64,000 bases of DNA from Mya arenaria (GCF_026914265.1 NC_069135.1:26578167-26642166); one strand, 5' to 3'. Shown: positions 48,601 to 60,612, counted from the stretch's first letter. A program made the numbers and translations. The notes: generated from the sequence alone by a model not told the origin.

Positions 48601-50214
48601 ATGTCAATTGAGCAGTAAACTGAATGACTTTACTCTTGGGATTCTTAATTAATTATGCAGTAATACACTTAACTGGCAATTAATTAAAACTTTGTTATAC
48701 AAATACACGTTAAACACTACAATTAATTAAAACTATTATTTAAAATTTTACAAACTACTTTATTCATGTACCGGCATACATGTGTATATCCGAAGTTGTA
48801 ATCGAAGAAAAATGACTGAGGTATTCAGAATGTCATACTGATTGTCAAATCACATAAACTAAGAACAATGCCGTTTGTGGTTACCTAAATATTGACTTTT
48901 TTAAGATAATATTATGTTTCCAAACAACTAGTTCAAATTCAGTGTGACACTTTTATTTTTATATAGGGAGATGGAGAAAATACCGTTATAAAAAAGCCTG
49001 GCCAATCTTAACATGCATCAATTGATACACTTGCAATGGTAAGCACATATTTATATCAAAAATGGTTCACTCTAGTTCCATCTTAATAAAAATATTAAAT
49101 CTAAATAAGCCAAAATATCACAGATAATGACAGTGGAACCCCACAAGTATTCACTTTCACTTACACATTAATCACACCGTTAGCAGTTACATTGCACCTC
49201 TGGTTACACGTTAACTAAGAAATATGTAAGCTAGTTTATCCCAGGAACACTTACATATTGTTTAATCTCCGCAGACGTAAGCCTGGCACCCTCTGCTCTT
49301 CTGACAAGGTCGCCAATGGCAGTTTGTATAGGTACATTAACTAGAGATTCCCCATTGTCATAAAGATTGCAGGGCCTTGAAATGTTGCCAGTAGATCGAG
49401 CTGGCCTGTTCCGAGGCATTGGTGCAGCTACTGTCGACGCCACAAGCGTTGTCATGATAATAAAGTAGGTTTTCCACCGGAAAAATGTCAGACAACCTGC
49501 AACAAAGAAAAGGAATTTAGAAAAAGACAGAAAAAAATCCGATAGAACTACTGCTGAATAATTAATTAATTAATACAGGGTTATGATAATCCAGTTTTGA
49601 TGAAATGATGAAACAGTCTCATTATGTAGAATACTCCATAAGTATCTTCGTAATAATTCATTTAGATTTGTAAATAATCCTTTCTCTTTTTCGGTTTTTA
49701 TTTTTTTAATGTGAGGCATATATATTAAGTAAAATATGTCAATACCTTTTGAGGAAATGCTAAGTAGAGTGAATATCAACTTTAAACAGTCAACGTCAAT
49801 AAACATAATGCATTGTATCAACATCCAATATGTTTAACTGAATCGAAGAACAGAGTAATATGTACTCGATGAAACAGATTTGTTCTGATTTATTTGTCTA
49901 ATACCCATTATTTATATGATATTGTGTATGGAACATCTGGGATTCCCGTTGGGTTTTCAACAATTTCACTGGCTATGATATATTTCAAAATAAATACACG
50001 TCCTAATGAGGCTTTCATCATATTGGTTATATATTTCCGCCAGTTATAAATAAAGTTAAAACTTGTAATCAAAGTATGAGAAGTATAGTCACAAGAGGTG
50101 ATTTTTTTGCAGATTTCGTTACGCATAAATAAAAAAAAAAAAAAAATATTACATATTCCGCGTTAACTTACTTTTAGGTAATATTTGAACAAGTATTTTA
50201 GCAAACGTTTTCAT
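45649..50214 (-). CDS. secreted four-helix cytokine-like protein (IL-6/CNTF-like candidate)
   Basis: Four exons in phase on the minus strand: 50214-50172, 49496-49255, 46727-46611 and 46017-45649, coding for 256 residues. All introns are GT-AG, phases 1, 0, 0. Start chosen: MKTFAKILVQILPK in exon 1; the hydrophobic stretch of exon 2 (about 24-39, ending STVAA) then forms a signal peptide. Met29 is a possible alternative start. The mature part has only Cys57 and Cys187, and likely N-glycosylation sites at 52, 202, 219 and 222. Four amphipathic segments can be read: about 68-105; LKEHYSLLFKLVTHVEYI (139-156); RLEELEIEIYRILCDIKIAL (174-193); and LRAYVVIKDSEAVMKYLKG (225-243). The long A-B and C-D loops, late helix D with a YVVI core, and tiny first exon with phase-1 then phase-0 introns match what I recall of IL-6/LIF/CNTF-type genes. 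Identity is too low to prove by eye. It could be an unrelated helical secreted protein. A family A MITE sits just upstream of exon 4. Confidence 0.7.
46080..46279. mobile_element. TA-flanked MITE, family A, short internal-deletion copy
   Basis: A 200-bp element flanked by TA (46078-46079, 46280-46281). Left end AAGCTGCACTCTCACAGATT; right end ATGTGTGAGAGTGCAGCTT. It shares TTGTCTTGAAAAGAGCCAGT with copy 2 but lacks the middle. It sits in the last intron of the cytokine-like gene, 62 bp from the final exon. Confidence 0.9.
46728..49254. other. intron 2 of the cytokine-like gene
   Basis: A 2.5-kb AT-rich intron. The 120-codon minus frame at 47091-47453 lies here. It has no splice sites in phase with the gene and no recognisable domain, so I treat it as chance. 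A family B MITE (48481-48832) is inserted. Confidence 0.6.
48481..48832. mobile_element. family B MITE, diverged full copy
   Basis: It starts CATTCGGAACACCTCGGCCA and ends with the inverted copy GAGGTATTCAGAATG. Flanks TCATAAAGA and TCATACTGA may be a decayed 9-bp target duplication. The body is in opposite orientation to the copy at 22313-22646. It lies in intron 2 of the cytokine-like gene. Confidence 0.8.
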
Positions 50215-51429
50215 TTTGTTATGTTTAAGCATACTTCTTATTATATCCTGTATCAATTGACAATGAATATATTTGATGAAGCTACATACATATATAGGTA
50301 GCTTGTTCAAATCTTTCATTATCTATAAATAGAAAATGAGTTAGCTTACCTACCTTTCAATTATGAAGTTCAAGACCTCTCCTAAAATTCTCTAACCCAT
50401 AAAGTCCCGCCGTTTTTTCGCACAGATTGTCAAATAAAAACCGTTTCTTGTCACATCCGTCACTCAACCATGAAACTAAGGTGTTCCTCTTCTGACGTAT
50501 GAACACCAGGCGTGGTTTCGACTCGGCCGATGAACGCATTTCAGTTTAAACTTTTATGAATGAAATATTAAAACAAGTCATTGCTAAATTTTCCCAGACA
50601 TCCATCAATCCCATTGTCACAACGTTTCACAACGACGTGAAATTAATCTCACCCTTTTAGCAGTCAAGCTATACTCTCACATCGTCATCTAAATGAATCG
50701 CTCTTACATATATCCAAGTGGTTAAGTTTTAAGCCTGTATTTCCCTTATAACTACATCACATTGTTTACCATAAGTGCATACAAAGTTTAATAGTGAAGC
50801 AGTACTTTCGCTAAAACATACAGATTAATATGCTCAAGCATCCGAAACGCATGGACATAATATACACCATGTTAGCTATGATAAACTATTTGCATCTAGT
50901 TTCGCAATTGTTTGACAAATTTATACTTCAATTGACACTATTTTGATTTTGTTTTGTAAATACGATAGGGATAGATGTTTTGCGTTTGCATTGGGTCACT
51001 TATAAACCCGAACTATTTTCACTGACCGACATATAACTTCATAACCTGCAATTTGACATTTTTTTATCGAAAACAACCTCAGATGTATGCCAGTACATGA
51101 GTAAACGTAGTTCGTAAAATTTTGAATAATAGTATTAATAAATTGTAGAATTGAACGTGCATTTTGTATATCTTAATTGAAATTGATTGCAGAGGGGGTT
51201 ATTAGTGCATAAATGATTATGAATCCCAAGAGTAAAGTCATTTAGTGTAAGTCATAGATTGAAATTACTACGCGATATATTTGCAGCGTAGTTAAATATA
51301 AAGATTCCTGACATTGTAACCCGTCCAATTACATCCGAGGTTGTTTTTGATGGAACACGGCCGAGGTATTCCGAATACGAAACCAGCATTAATCCCTGGT
51401 TTGCCCACCGTTTAACTTCTATACCATAT
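50215..51429. other. 5' flank of the cytokine-like gene
   Basis: Expected promoter region of the minus-strand gene. No clear TATA box or regulatory site could be assigned. It holds a family B MITE (about 51052-51376). Confidence 0.4.
51052..51376. mobile_element. family B MITE, copy with damaged left end
   Basis: It shares AACAACCTCAGATGTATGCC, GAATCCCAAGAGTAAAGTCA and the right end GGCCGAGGTATTCCGAATAC with 22313-22646 in the same orientation. The outer left inverted repeat is partly lost. Confidence 0.75.
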
Positions 51430-53735
51430 GTCTATTTTGTATTGTGACATTGTGTGTCCTTCGTTCAGTGTTCGTTCGGCCTTGAACTTTTTAAGGTCAC
51501 CGTTAAATGTCTGGCTATTTGGCTTGTCTCTGTAGTTCTATTGGAGTATGCACCCGAGCGCAATTAATTATCAATAATGCAGACGTACAAAGGCTGATAA
51601 TTATTTTATACCAATCTATCTTAGCTCCATTTTGATGAAAAATAACAACCTAATTTTTGGATCCTCTCGAGTCCGCTCCCAGGGTCAAACTCACCAGTAC
51701 TGAGTGTCCATGTGAGAGGCCACAATAACTTTCCCCGACCCTTGACCGTACCCGATACCTTTTGATCGGGAGTCGGTCATTCTACATCTGAGCCGACCCG
51801 ACCTGTATAACTTACTTGAAATGGGCGTGCATTCATAATAACAATGTATTATTCGTTCATAATATTGTTATTACGTCCAATACTTATTGTATAGTATATT
51901 GAGATTAGTTTAACTAGCAATGATAAACCATATATGTTTTAGGGAGGAGAGTACCTAGCTGTTCCGACGCTTGTCGTAGATTTGTTACGATTGACATAGA
52001 CTCTGTTTAGAAGCACGAGGTTAAAGCCCAGCAAACACTGGACGATATGCCCCCGGCCAGCTGGATACTCTCATCCCTAAAACATTTATTTTTTCCCATG
52101 ACGGTTGAAAACACACACAACGTTTTCAATGTGGGCCATGACGAAATATTTTACCCGTATAAATTACGATTTGGTATTCTTGAATTTTTTGGCTACAGGG
52201 CTTGTGCACGCAGTTTCCATTGTTTTGTTATTCATTTCACTATCAATGATCATGACAATTTGTATTTTTAATCTGATATATATTATTTTGAAGGTAGCAC
52301 GATTAACATGCTGTTCAAGAATATTCTTGTGACAAGAAAATATTAACACAACAGAACAGTAAAGTCGTTTAGTAAGACTTATAAACAAGAATATCGTCTA
52401 AATACATGAAATTATCTTATATATGCAAAATGTATGTACATTGTAAGTATGTAAATGAGCATACAATTTGTATATGTCGCAAACTAATTGAATATGCGCG
52501 ATCCAATAGTTAACATTAAGTAAATACTTTCACATTGATATAAATTACGGCTTGTGAATGAATGCAACAAGAAAAAACAGGATACGTCTCATTAAGAGGC
52601 TAAGTACCTATAATTGATATAGCTGGTACTTGTGGAGTACTTTAGGTCATCATAATACACATGATACACGCGTGGTCTTACTCAGGAGCATGGCTCTTGT
52701 CCGTCCCATTTAGTGGAAACTACATTTGATATAATGTGTATGACTTCCAATAATAATAAAAAACCTTTACGTGTGATGTGAATGACCTGGCAACCTCATG
52801 TTAAAGGCCTATGCTCCTTGTTTCGGTTTCGTAAATGTAGAATGTCCGCCCACATTCCCCGACCAAAAAGTATTAGGTACGATCCACGGTCGGGAAAAGT
52901 TCGGCGTGTGGCCTCTCACATGGACACTCAGTCCTGGTGAGTTTGATCCAGGGAGCGGACCCGAGAGGATACAAAAATTAGGCTGTTATTTTTCATCACA
53001 ACCAAGCTAGATTGGTATGAACTAACTGTTAGCCTTAGTACCTCCTCATTATTGCAAAGTAATTGCGCTCGAGTGTTTAATCAATTAAACAGGAGACAAA
53101 CTAATCAATAGTACAATGGAATTACAGGGATAAGCCCAATAACCAAACAATTAACGGTGACCTTAAAAAGGCACAAAGTTCAAGGCCGAGCAGACACCGA
53201 AGGACACAATACAAAAAACAGGGGCGAACAAGGGCATTCTCAGGGTATTAAGCTTGTTTATGGGTACCCAACTTCACAAAACCTTAACAAAACTTAAGGA
53301 ATACCGCATTGACTCGGTTTAGAAATCACACTAGGAAAATAAATATTTTTTGAACTCGAATAAAGTTCCATCGAGACAGTGTTGCCATAATGTCATAAAC
53401 CATGGCCATACAATAACTAGAACAAGAATAAACTAAACAATAATGATGTACTCTAGAAAGTCTATTAATGCAGCTTTTGCATTCGGAATACCTCGGCCGT
53501 GCTCTATCGAAAACAACCTCGGATGTATAAGCACAATGTTTATGCCTAACAACAAGCACTGAACGAGAATCGCACAAAAACAAAGATACACATACATCAG
53601 CATATCTACATTAACGAAACTGTGTATCTTTGTTGTTGTTTTATGTGTGTGATTCCCGTTCAGTATTTGATAGGCTTTACCCTTGTACTTCTAAACAGAG
53701 TCTATGTCAATCACAACAATAAACAAACAAGGCGG
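51430..53735. repeat. composite inverted-repeat region
   Basis: The segment 51430-51830 recurs inverted at about 52800-53222 (shared GTGGCCTCTCACATGGACAC on the minus/plus strand, AAGGTCACCGTTAA, CTCGAGCGCAATTA). The segment 51965-52040 (GACATAGACTCTGTTTAGAA) recurs inverted at about 53640-53735. A smaller hairpin lies at 53533-53690 (GTGTATCTTTGTT..GTTCAGT pairs with its complement). The order A, B, A', B' is not a simple palindrome. It suggests two related elements in opposite orientation or a rearranged one. No transposase frame is seen; the open frames at 52047-52388 lack features. Confidence 0.7.
53480..53529. mobile_element. solo terminal repeat of family B MITE
   Basis: CATTCGGAATACCTCGGCCG followed by GAAAACAACCTCGGATGTAT is a lone end of the family B element inside the composite inverted-repeat region. 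Confidence 0.75.
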
Positions 53736-55171
53736 CAAGAGTGATTTAAACCAAAACCAATAATCGCTTATAAAAACATGATGGGGTAACCGCCTTGGAG
53801 CGGACAGTAAAACATACAGAAATCTCAATATTTGCAAATCAAGCGTTAAAACCGATTTACGTAAGCAAAAAGAAACCTTTCCGTTTTTTGTTTGAACATT
53901 GTTGTCACAATAAAAAGCACTGAATCAAGAAACTACCGTAGAAATGTGCCCATACGCCTTACCATTGTATCGTGTGTTTTTTTAAATAAAATCACGGACA
54001 TTTTTTGAATTTTCAAATCAATGAAATCTTGCGAAATTCATGATATTATACGTTCAAATTGCTGCATGTTGTGTAAAAATGAAGTTGCTTATAAACGAAC
54101 ATGTATTTCATGTTTATGGTTGCACCATCAACTGCAATACGTAGTAATTTTTCGCAATTTTTTTTGACTATTTTATAAGCAAATCATGCGCCTTCGCATT
54201 CTATTCATTTTTTTCTAAATACCATTTTATTTTCAAATAAAAGTGTTTTTTTATTAAATGAATATCTTTGATACAGATTAATAAGTATGAAAATAGTAAT
54301 TTGTAGGAGGTATACAGGAACAAGGGTGTACAGAAAATACTCTTTAGAGAGAGAAATTGATAAAATGTATTTGTGAACAACAATTTAGTTAAAGTAAATC
54401 ATAATTCGAGTTATGCATACGTGTGAATTAGGTGAGCATGGAGTTAATACATTGTCATTGGTACAAATTTGCATGTATCTTACCCGCGTAAATATTACAG
54501 TGTCATGGACCACAAGCAACGCGTTTCGACCAGTAGGGTTCTCGAAAGACGTACACGTTGCATTTACGGTGTATCCAAGGGATTGTCATATGATGTTCGA
54601 TCATAATAATCCTGAATGGAAAGCAATGATTTGGTTGGTTACCAATAAGGATCAAAAGAATACATTGCTCATATACATCCGCATATTTTACTTAATTGTA
54701 AATGCACTAGCGATTAAAGAGGATTGTTTTTTCATAAAGGTAAACGGACTTGTAATTCAATCATGTGTAAAAATAAACAATGTCTAATCGTTACGAATAG
54801 GTTTCTTGACAAATTTTCCGCTATCCCGCGATGATGGACTTTTTTCATTTTTATTTCAAGTAAATACACTTCTTTATTTCAGTGCTATACATGTAGCCAG
54901 TTCGTTCACTTAAGCATAAATTTAACCAACAATTTGCTATTATCAATTTATTACATTGAGCACACCGATTACAAACTCATTTCGACAAACGAAAGTGTTA
55001 CAAATAGTGAACAAGTACGTATCTGTAATAAATTAAAATTAAATACCAAAATGGCTTCACCGTTTCAATACTCAACAGAAAAAAAATCAATGATTAAAAT
55101 TGAAGATTTAAGTGTTCTTATTCGAAAACCAAAGAAAATAATTAAAAAAACAACAACTGAAAGTAAGTCAT
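53736..55171. other. intergenic with one unassigned open frame
   Basis: No supported gene. The plus-strand frame 54413-54787 (124 codons) includes a non-simple stretch (ITVSWTTSNAFRPVGFSKDV) that reads more protein-like than its neighbours. It has no recognisable domain and no clear splice partner. The frame at 54934-55233 runs into the MITE at 55172. Confidence 0.4.
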
Positions 55172-55416
55172 TGGTGGATCCAGGGCGCCCCCATCCTAAA
55201 ATCGTCCAAATTTATTTTTTTATTTCAATATAGGAGATTAAGCGTAATGAAATACTCCCAAAATGCAAAAAATCGATTTAGAAATTGTCTCCCCCCCCCC
55301 CCCAATTGACAACACTTGAAACCAAATAGATTTCGTTTCGAAGGGAGGGTGCAAGTCAAAATGTAACGCCCAAAACTAATGCCCCCTCTTACGTGATCTC
55401 ATGAATCCACCAATGT
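55172..55416. mobile_element. family D MITE
   Basis: It begins GTGGATCCAGGGCGCCCC and ends ATGAATCCACC, so the ends are roughly inverted. It shares AATCGTCCAAATTTATTTTT and TTTCAATATAGGA with 19711-19976. A C14 run lies near 55291-55304. Confidence 0.7.
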
Positions 55417-56959
55417 AAGTTATACCTTAAGGCTTATTAATACATTCGAATCAGTATAGAAATAATTTGATAAAACCCACTTAACTTTACATGTATACTG
55501 CTTATTTTTTGTTTGATCATCATTTGATACATCAGTTAATCTACGGGATGCAACAGATGCTTGTTTTTATATGAATTCACACCTGTATTAATCACGTCAT
55601 TTTCCAGCGCAAATAAATAAAAATACAACAACAAAAGGTAACTAATGTTGAAACATATAAATGTGACATGGCCCGCAAAAATGGGTCTGACGGATTTTTT
55701 TTCTCCGTTTTTTTGAGGGGGAAATAGTGAGCTTCCTGACAGCCATGATAATTATACCTTTAAAAGTTTCACTTACTCAATTTTACACGTCAATCAAATT
55801 TAAATACATGGAAACACTTTTACTCCTCTTGATAAAGTTTACTTTCTCCGAGGGACTTAAGACATGAATATATACTACCGGAATGCTCGTTAAAGAAGTC
55901 TTCAAATTAGAAAGATATACAGATGATATGATTCTCAATATTTGTGGTCGTTACCCCTGTATACCAGCGTTGCATGTATATCTTAAATACAATGAAATTG
56001 AGGTGATTAACATGTAATCAGCAAATATCTCTTAATCATATTTAGCTTCTATCATGTACAACTGTTTCATCGCCCACAGTATTTCATAATCTCAAAAAAT
56101 ATACAGTTATATATACATACATTTATAACTAATAATTTTCAGCAATGTCAATTTTAATAACAAACATAACTCACTCAGTGTAACAGAGTTTGTATTAAAA
56201 CTTCATCACCGACAATAATTTTATTACAGTATGCTTATGTGAAATTGACAAGCTTTCAGACGAAACATCGCGACATTACAGTGACATTTATACAAATTCT
56301 ATTGTCTACTGTGTCGTAAATCATGCTCACTAAAACAAACTGCACGAGTTTTATACCTGTTTTATAACTAAAGTCATAATCTGTTTCAACATTACTCGTG
56401 ACATCAATTATACTTTATGAAATTAATTTGCTTTTTTGCACCACGTCCTAGTCATATCTGACGAAAAGGTCAACGTTTTTGCAAAGAAAATCAGCTGCGA
56501 CGATTATTGGTAAACATCACGTTGGGAAAGACGTCCTTTGTGCAACTTGAATGTATAGTCACCCGCTGCAATTGAAATAAGTTTGGGTTATGCATCTTTA
56601 TTTTCTAAATCCTGCTGATTATCATTCCATGTACTTCAATGCCACCTTTAACGTATATGCTTTAAAACGTTTCATTTTGTACGAAAACTGTTTGTAAGTT
56701 TTTTTTTTATATTTTGTTAAGCAAAACGATCTTGCTCATATTATTGTTTGTAGCAAAAAGATGCCATTAAATATATCTGATGTACAAATAAGTTATAATA
56801 TGTACAAATACTTTGATAAGATTTACATTTTGCGTCTTATCTTTATTAAGGATTGTTGGGATAAGAGTGAGTTTTGCACACAAACTGGTTTAAACCCCCA
56901 GTAAATTGACATTTCACTGACCGTTCCAAGGTGGTACCTAACAATCCTTTATAAACATA
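55417..56959. other. intergenic, no gene seen
   Basis: AT-rich sequence without open frames of note or recognisable repeats. Confidence 0.55.
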
Positions 56960-57008
56960 CCTATTATATATATATATATATATAATATATATAATATATA
57001 TATATATA

Positions 57009-57060
<52 letters not shown>
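56960..57060. repeat. (TA)n microsatellite
   Basis: About 100 bp of almost pure TA/AT dinucleotides, directly abutting the dispersed repeat at 57061. Confidence 0.95.
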
Positions 57061-57063
<3 letters not shown>

Positions 57064-57243
57064 TGTGCTGTTTGTGGAGTTTTTTGCTGTTATTCTATGC
57101 TTCTTGTTTGTGATTTTGTGTTCTATGTCTTTGGCGTTTGCCCATTGCCACTAAACCGTGTTTATGTTTAGACGTTTTGCTACTGAGCTTGTTTCTGTAG
57201 CTTTTTGCATTTATATTGTCAAATTAAAGACGAACGTGTTTCA
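57061..57243 (+). repeat. bivalve satellite-like monomer, plus orientation
   Basis: It contains TATGTCTTTGGCGTTTGCCC, CCACTAAACC and GCTTGTTTCTGTAGCTTTTT, and recurs inverted at 60516-60612. Sequences of this type (about 160-bp units, often in pearl-like mobile elements) are, as I recall, widespread in bivalves. The adjoining TA tract is also typical of mobile elements with microsatellite seeds. Confidence 0.6.
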
Positions 57244-57738
57244 TTTAGTTGCGTTCTGACCCTATATAATTTAAGTATCATTTTAAGGAGTATTGCTGAC
57301 TGATAAAAATTATCAAAAATAAATGACCGGAATACATTACATATAAGGTTATGATATATCGTACTGTTCTTTTTTCAATTGAAATTGAACGTGGAATGAC
57401 CTCTTTTGCAAATTTTAAGGCATGATTGTAAAAACAATCCGGTCTGTTCTTTACATATACCTTTCTCTTGACGTCAAACCCTCTGAAATGATACCGAAAA
57501 TAGTATGGCTTGAGCAGGCATTCCAAATTTACATTAATGTACTTTCGATGTCTTTCGACGGCGCACAAGCAAAAATTAAAATTAATACATTATCATGTTT
57601 AACAAATTTGACTTTTATGGTAAAAAATAAGCATATGATTTGGGTTATTATTTTTGCATCAACATAATATTGTGCGCATTTAGAAGCGAAAACATAATAC
57701 CTACATGTTAGTTTCAGGTTGATTATTGGCCGATGTCA

Positions 57739-60354
57739 CTAAAAGGTCCGAACATGACATAGCATACAGTTTTTGTGTTTTCTTTCCTTGACGTACGGCA
57801 ACAAAAATCTGGCCACCTCTGGGTAATGGATATCATTGTTCTCCTCTCCTTTGACGAGCAACTGAAGATTGTCAATGGCCTGTTGTCTGTGCACGGGACG
57901 ATGTATGCTGTTGTACGAGAGCGCCAAAAGGAAATAGGCATACACTATGGCATCTACAAATACGAAACCTGAAATTTGAAAGATTGTCCTCTATTTATCT
58001 AATGTTATGAAGTAGGAGATTATGAACACTTTTTATCCAATGTTCTACATTAACCACATTTTGGTCACCATAAATACTTTGTTAAAATATTGCTACACAT
58101 AAACGAACATTAAAAACAACATAAAATAATACTGTTAAGGGCTAGAAAATAAACCCAAAACAATACAACTGTGTCAATTTAGCTTTCAGTCAAATTTGTA
58201 TTTGTAAAACATTTTTCATTATAGATACGAGATCAAAGAATATTCATACTTTGAACTTCTTAAATATTAAGTTGCTCGACACACCGACATTCATAACAAA
58301 ACCATGCATTTTCTTCCTTTTTGATTGAATTTGTTAACAGCATCAATTGCGTAATGAAATTCATGTATCAGACATTATATACTCATACTATGTCTTGTAT
58401 TTCTCTCCGTTATTTACATACTGTAAATACTGTATGGAATTGTGTGGTTTTTTTATGAAAAAATAAATGTGTTATTAGTTTTGGAAATTCCAAAAAGAAA
58501 AAATTCGATACCTCTGTGATCGGTATCATCGTCTGTCATAGCTTCTCTGTCTTTCAGCATTTGTATGGCTTCAGGAGCAAACGGGACCTCCCATGGCCCG
58601 AATGTCAGTTCCAAAGCTGCCCATTCCATCATAGATGGCGCATTTCCAATCAATGATGTAACTGATCGATGTTTCCGCAAGGCTTTCTGCCGTTTGGACG
58701 ATTTCATTCTCCTTGTCTTATCACCCGTTGTGTTCACGATGTATTCGTTGAATTGTCTCAGCAGCTGCATAGTTATTTTGATTGTTTCATCATAGTTTTC
58801 TGTCATGTAATGAAACGTTGCAAGCTTCAGTTTGGTAGTCGCAGCGTCAACGCCGATTGCACCCTCAATGAATTTCTGTCCAGTAGGCAAAATCGTCTGT
58901 GAACCTCCCTTTCTGTTGTATGGATAACTTTTTGACAATCCCAAGTAGACAATTCCAAGATGACTCTTAATCATCAATTTCATTATGCCCGTTGTCGGTA
59001 CGTCTGGGAAGTGGACGGGGTCACGCATTGTCGGGTATTCAATAAACATCGTCATGGCGTCTATTGTCGATTGTAGGTCCTGTCTCTCCGTAAGACGAAG
59101 TATAACCCTTATTGCTGCATTGAAAAGGGTATAACATCTTTCTACCATGGAAACATTGCGCTCACATCCTTCGCTTCCCCAGTGAGTATCATAGCAGTCA
59201 CAACGCACTTGAATTTTGTGTCTTGCGAGAAGCATGTTCATGTTTGGCGGGAGGCATTGCAGTAAACATTGCCAACCTTTTTCGAGCTGGCCAGTGACGA
59301 TTGAGACCAATCTGATTCTTGAATCACCTTGAAGTTTTGGATGGAAGAGATTGTGGCTTGGTATGAAGTAATGTGGAAGAGTCCCGTCCTCTAAGCATTG
59401 CAAGAGCTTCTGCAGGCATCCAACAAAGCAAGAAGAAAGTTTGTCTTTGGTCCACTCTGTTGGATGTGTACTTTCCACCATATGAAGCATAACGGTTTTG
59501 ACATGATATGAGGATATGGTTTCAATAACTGCTGGGTTGATGACATATGTAACGAGCAACTTCAACAGGAAGAAACACTGTATCTGAGTGGTATTGAATG
59601 TGCGAATAAGCAGTTTCTCAGCAAGAGAGAAAGACCATCGCCATTCAAGATGTTTGTTGGGACTTTCCGAGTTGCCGTATGGAACAACGTGGCATCCGTG
59701 TTGCAGTATAAACTTTTTTAGTTCAACTGTCGGCCAAATGAAGCGCCTAACTCTAAATGCCCACTCTCTAGCGGCAATTGGCCAAACTGGCGAATGGACG
59801 CACAGGATTGGCTTCACACTGCTGCGAAGAACCCCAGAAACTCCTGGTGCACTTATGGTTCCGGTTCCATTTCGACTGTAAGAATCCATCAGTAATTTAG
59901 GGGCCAAAATCATCCTCCCCTGCTCATCAGCGACACAGCAACTTGGCGTCGACATGATTGATCTGCTAGAACTTGTTCCCATTAAAACGCATTGGAGTCG
60001 AACATACGAGGGATGATAGGTCTGAACAACTTTGAAAAGGTGGACGTCAGAAGAATGGGTATCAGATTGTCTTTGTGGTGCGATGCGCGTTCCAGAAAGT
60101 GTCATCATAACGTTGTAATCGGATCCCAGTTTTTCCAACCCGATTCCCTCGGCGTTACTCCCGACGTTTATAGCGTGGAACATGAAATCAACGTCAGACC
60201 CATAATTGGCTATCCCCTCAAGACTAAAGAGTGAATTGGTATAGTCGCTGAGCCAGTTTCTGTTCTTGATATCTTCTGCAGACACGCCCACTTCGCAGCA
60301 AAGCTCATAGAGATGGAATGAGTCTCGCTCTGTCTGTTCAATGCCGTTCCACAT
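57739..60354 (-). CDS. Mab-21 domain / cGAS-like receptor with altered active site
   Basis: Two exons in phase on the minus strand: 60354-58512 and 57968-57739, 690 residues. The start ATG at 60354 follows an in-frame TGA. The family signature is clear: GSNAEG (65-70) as the nucleotidyltransferase GS motif, HPSYVRLQ (114-121), SPVWPIAAREW (188-198), GCHVVPYG (220-227), LEWRWSFSLAEKLLIRTFN (236-254), and LLKLLVTYVINP. The C-terminal exon (FVDAIVYAYFLLALSYNS, RQQAIDNLQLLV) matches the helical tail of bivalve Mab-21 proteins. Active members use an acid pair and a third Asp. Here the pair reads D79-Y-N81, so the second acid is Asn, and the expected third Asp (before the VPCL-like block) aligns with Lys181. 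Catalysis is therefore doubtful. Related receptors sense nucleic acid and make cyclic dinucleotides for STING. The gene belongs to a family that is greatly expanded in bivalves. Confidence 0.9.
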
Positions 60355-60515
60355 GTTGCAATGCTTTTTGTGTCACTGCAATAGACAATGCATAGACAGC
60401 TAGTTAATAAATGCCATTAATCTACAGAAAAGGGGGGTATTTACTTGTTTTGTACCTTGTTCCATTGACACTAGATTGTATTAGCGAAACTTATAACCAA
60501 AAATGAGTGCACTAT

Positions 60516-60612
60516 TTATGCAAAAAGCTACAGAAACAAGCTCAGCAGCAAAAAGTTTAAACATAAATCCAGGTTTAGTGGCACTGGGCAAACGCCAAAG
60601 ACATAGATTCAC
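60516..60612 (-). repeat. bivalve satellite-like monomer, minus orientation
   Basis: Inverted, diverged copy of part of 57061-57243 (complement reads TATGTCTTTGGCGTTTGCCC, CCACTAAACC, GCTTGTTTCTGTAGCTTTTT). It lies about 160 bp upstream of the Mab-21 gene start, so the two copies flank the gene in opposite orientation. Confidence 0.75.

Noticed and set aside
54413..54787. 124-codon plus-strand frame as a gene
   Set aside because: Part of it reads protein-like, but no domain, signal peptide or splice partner supports it; noted only as unassigned.
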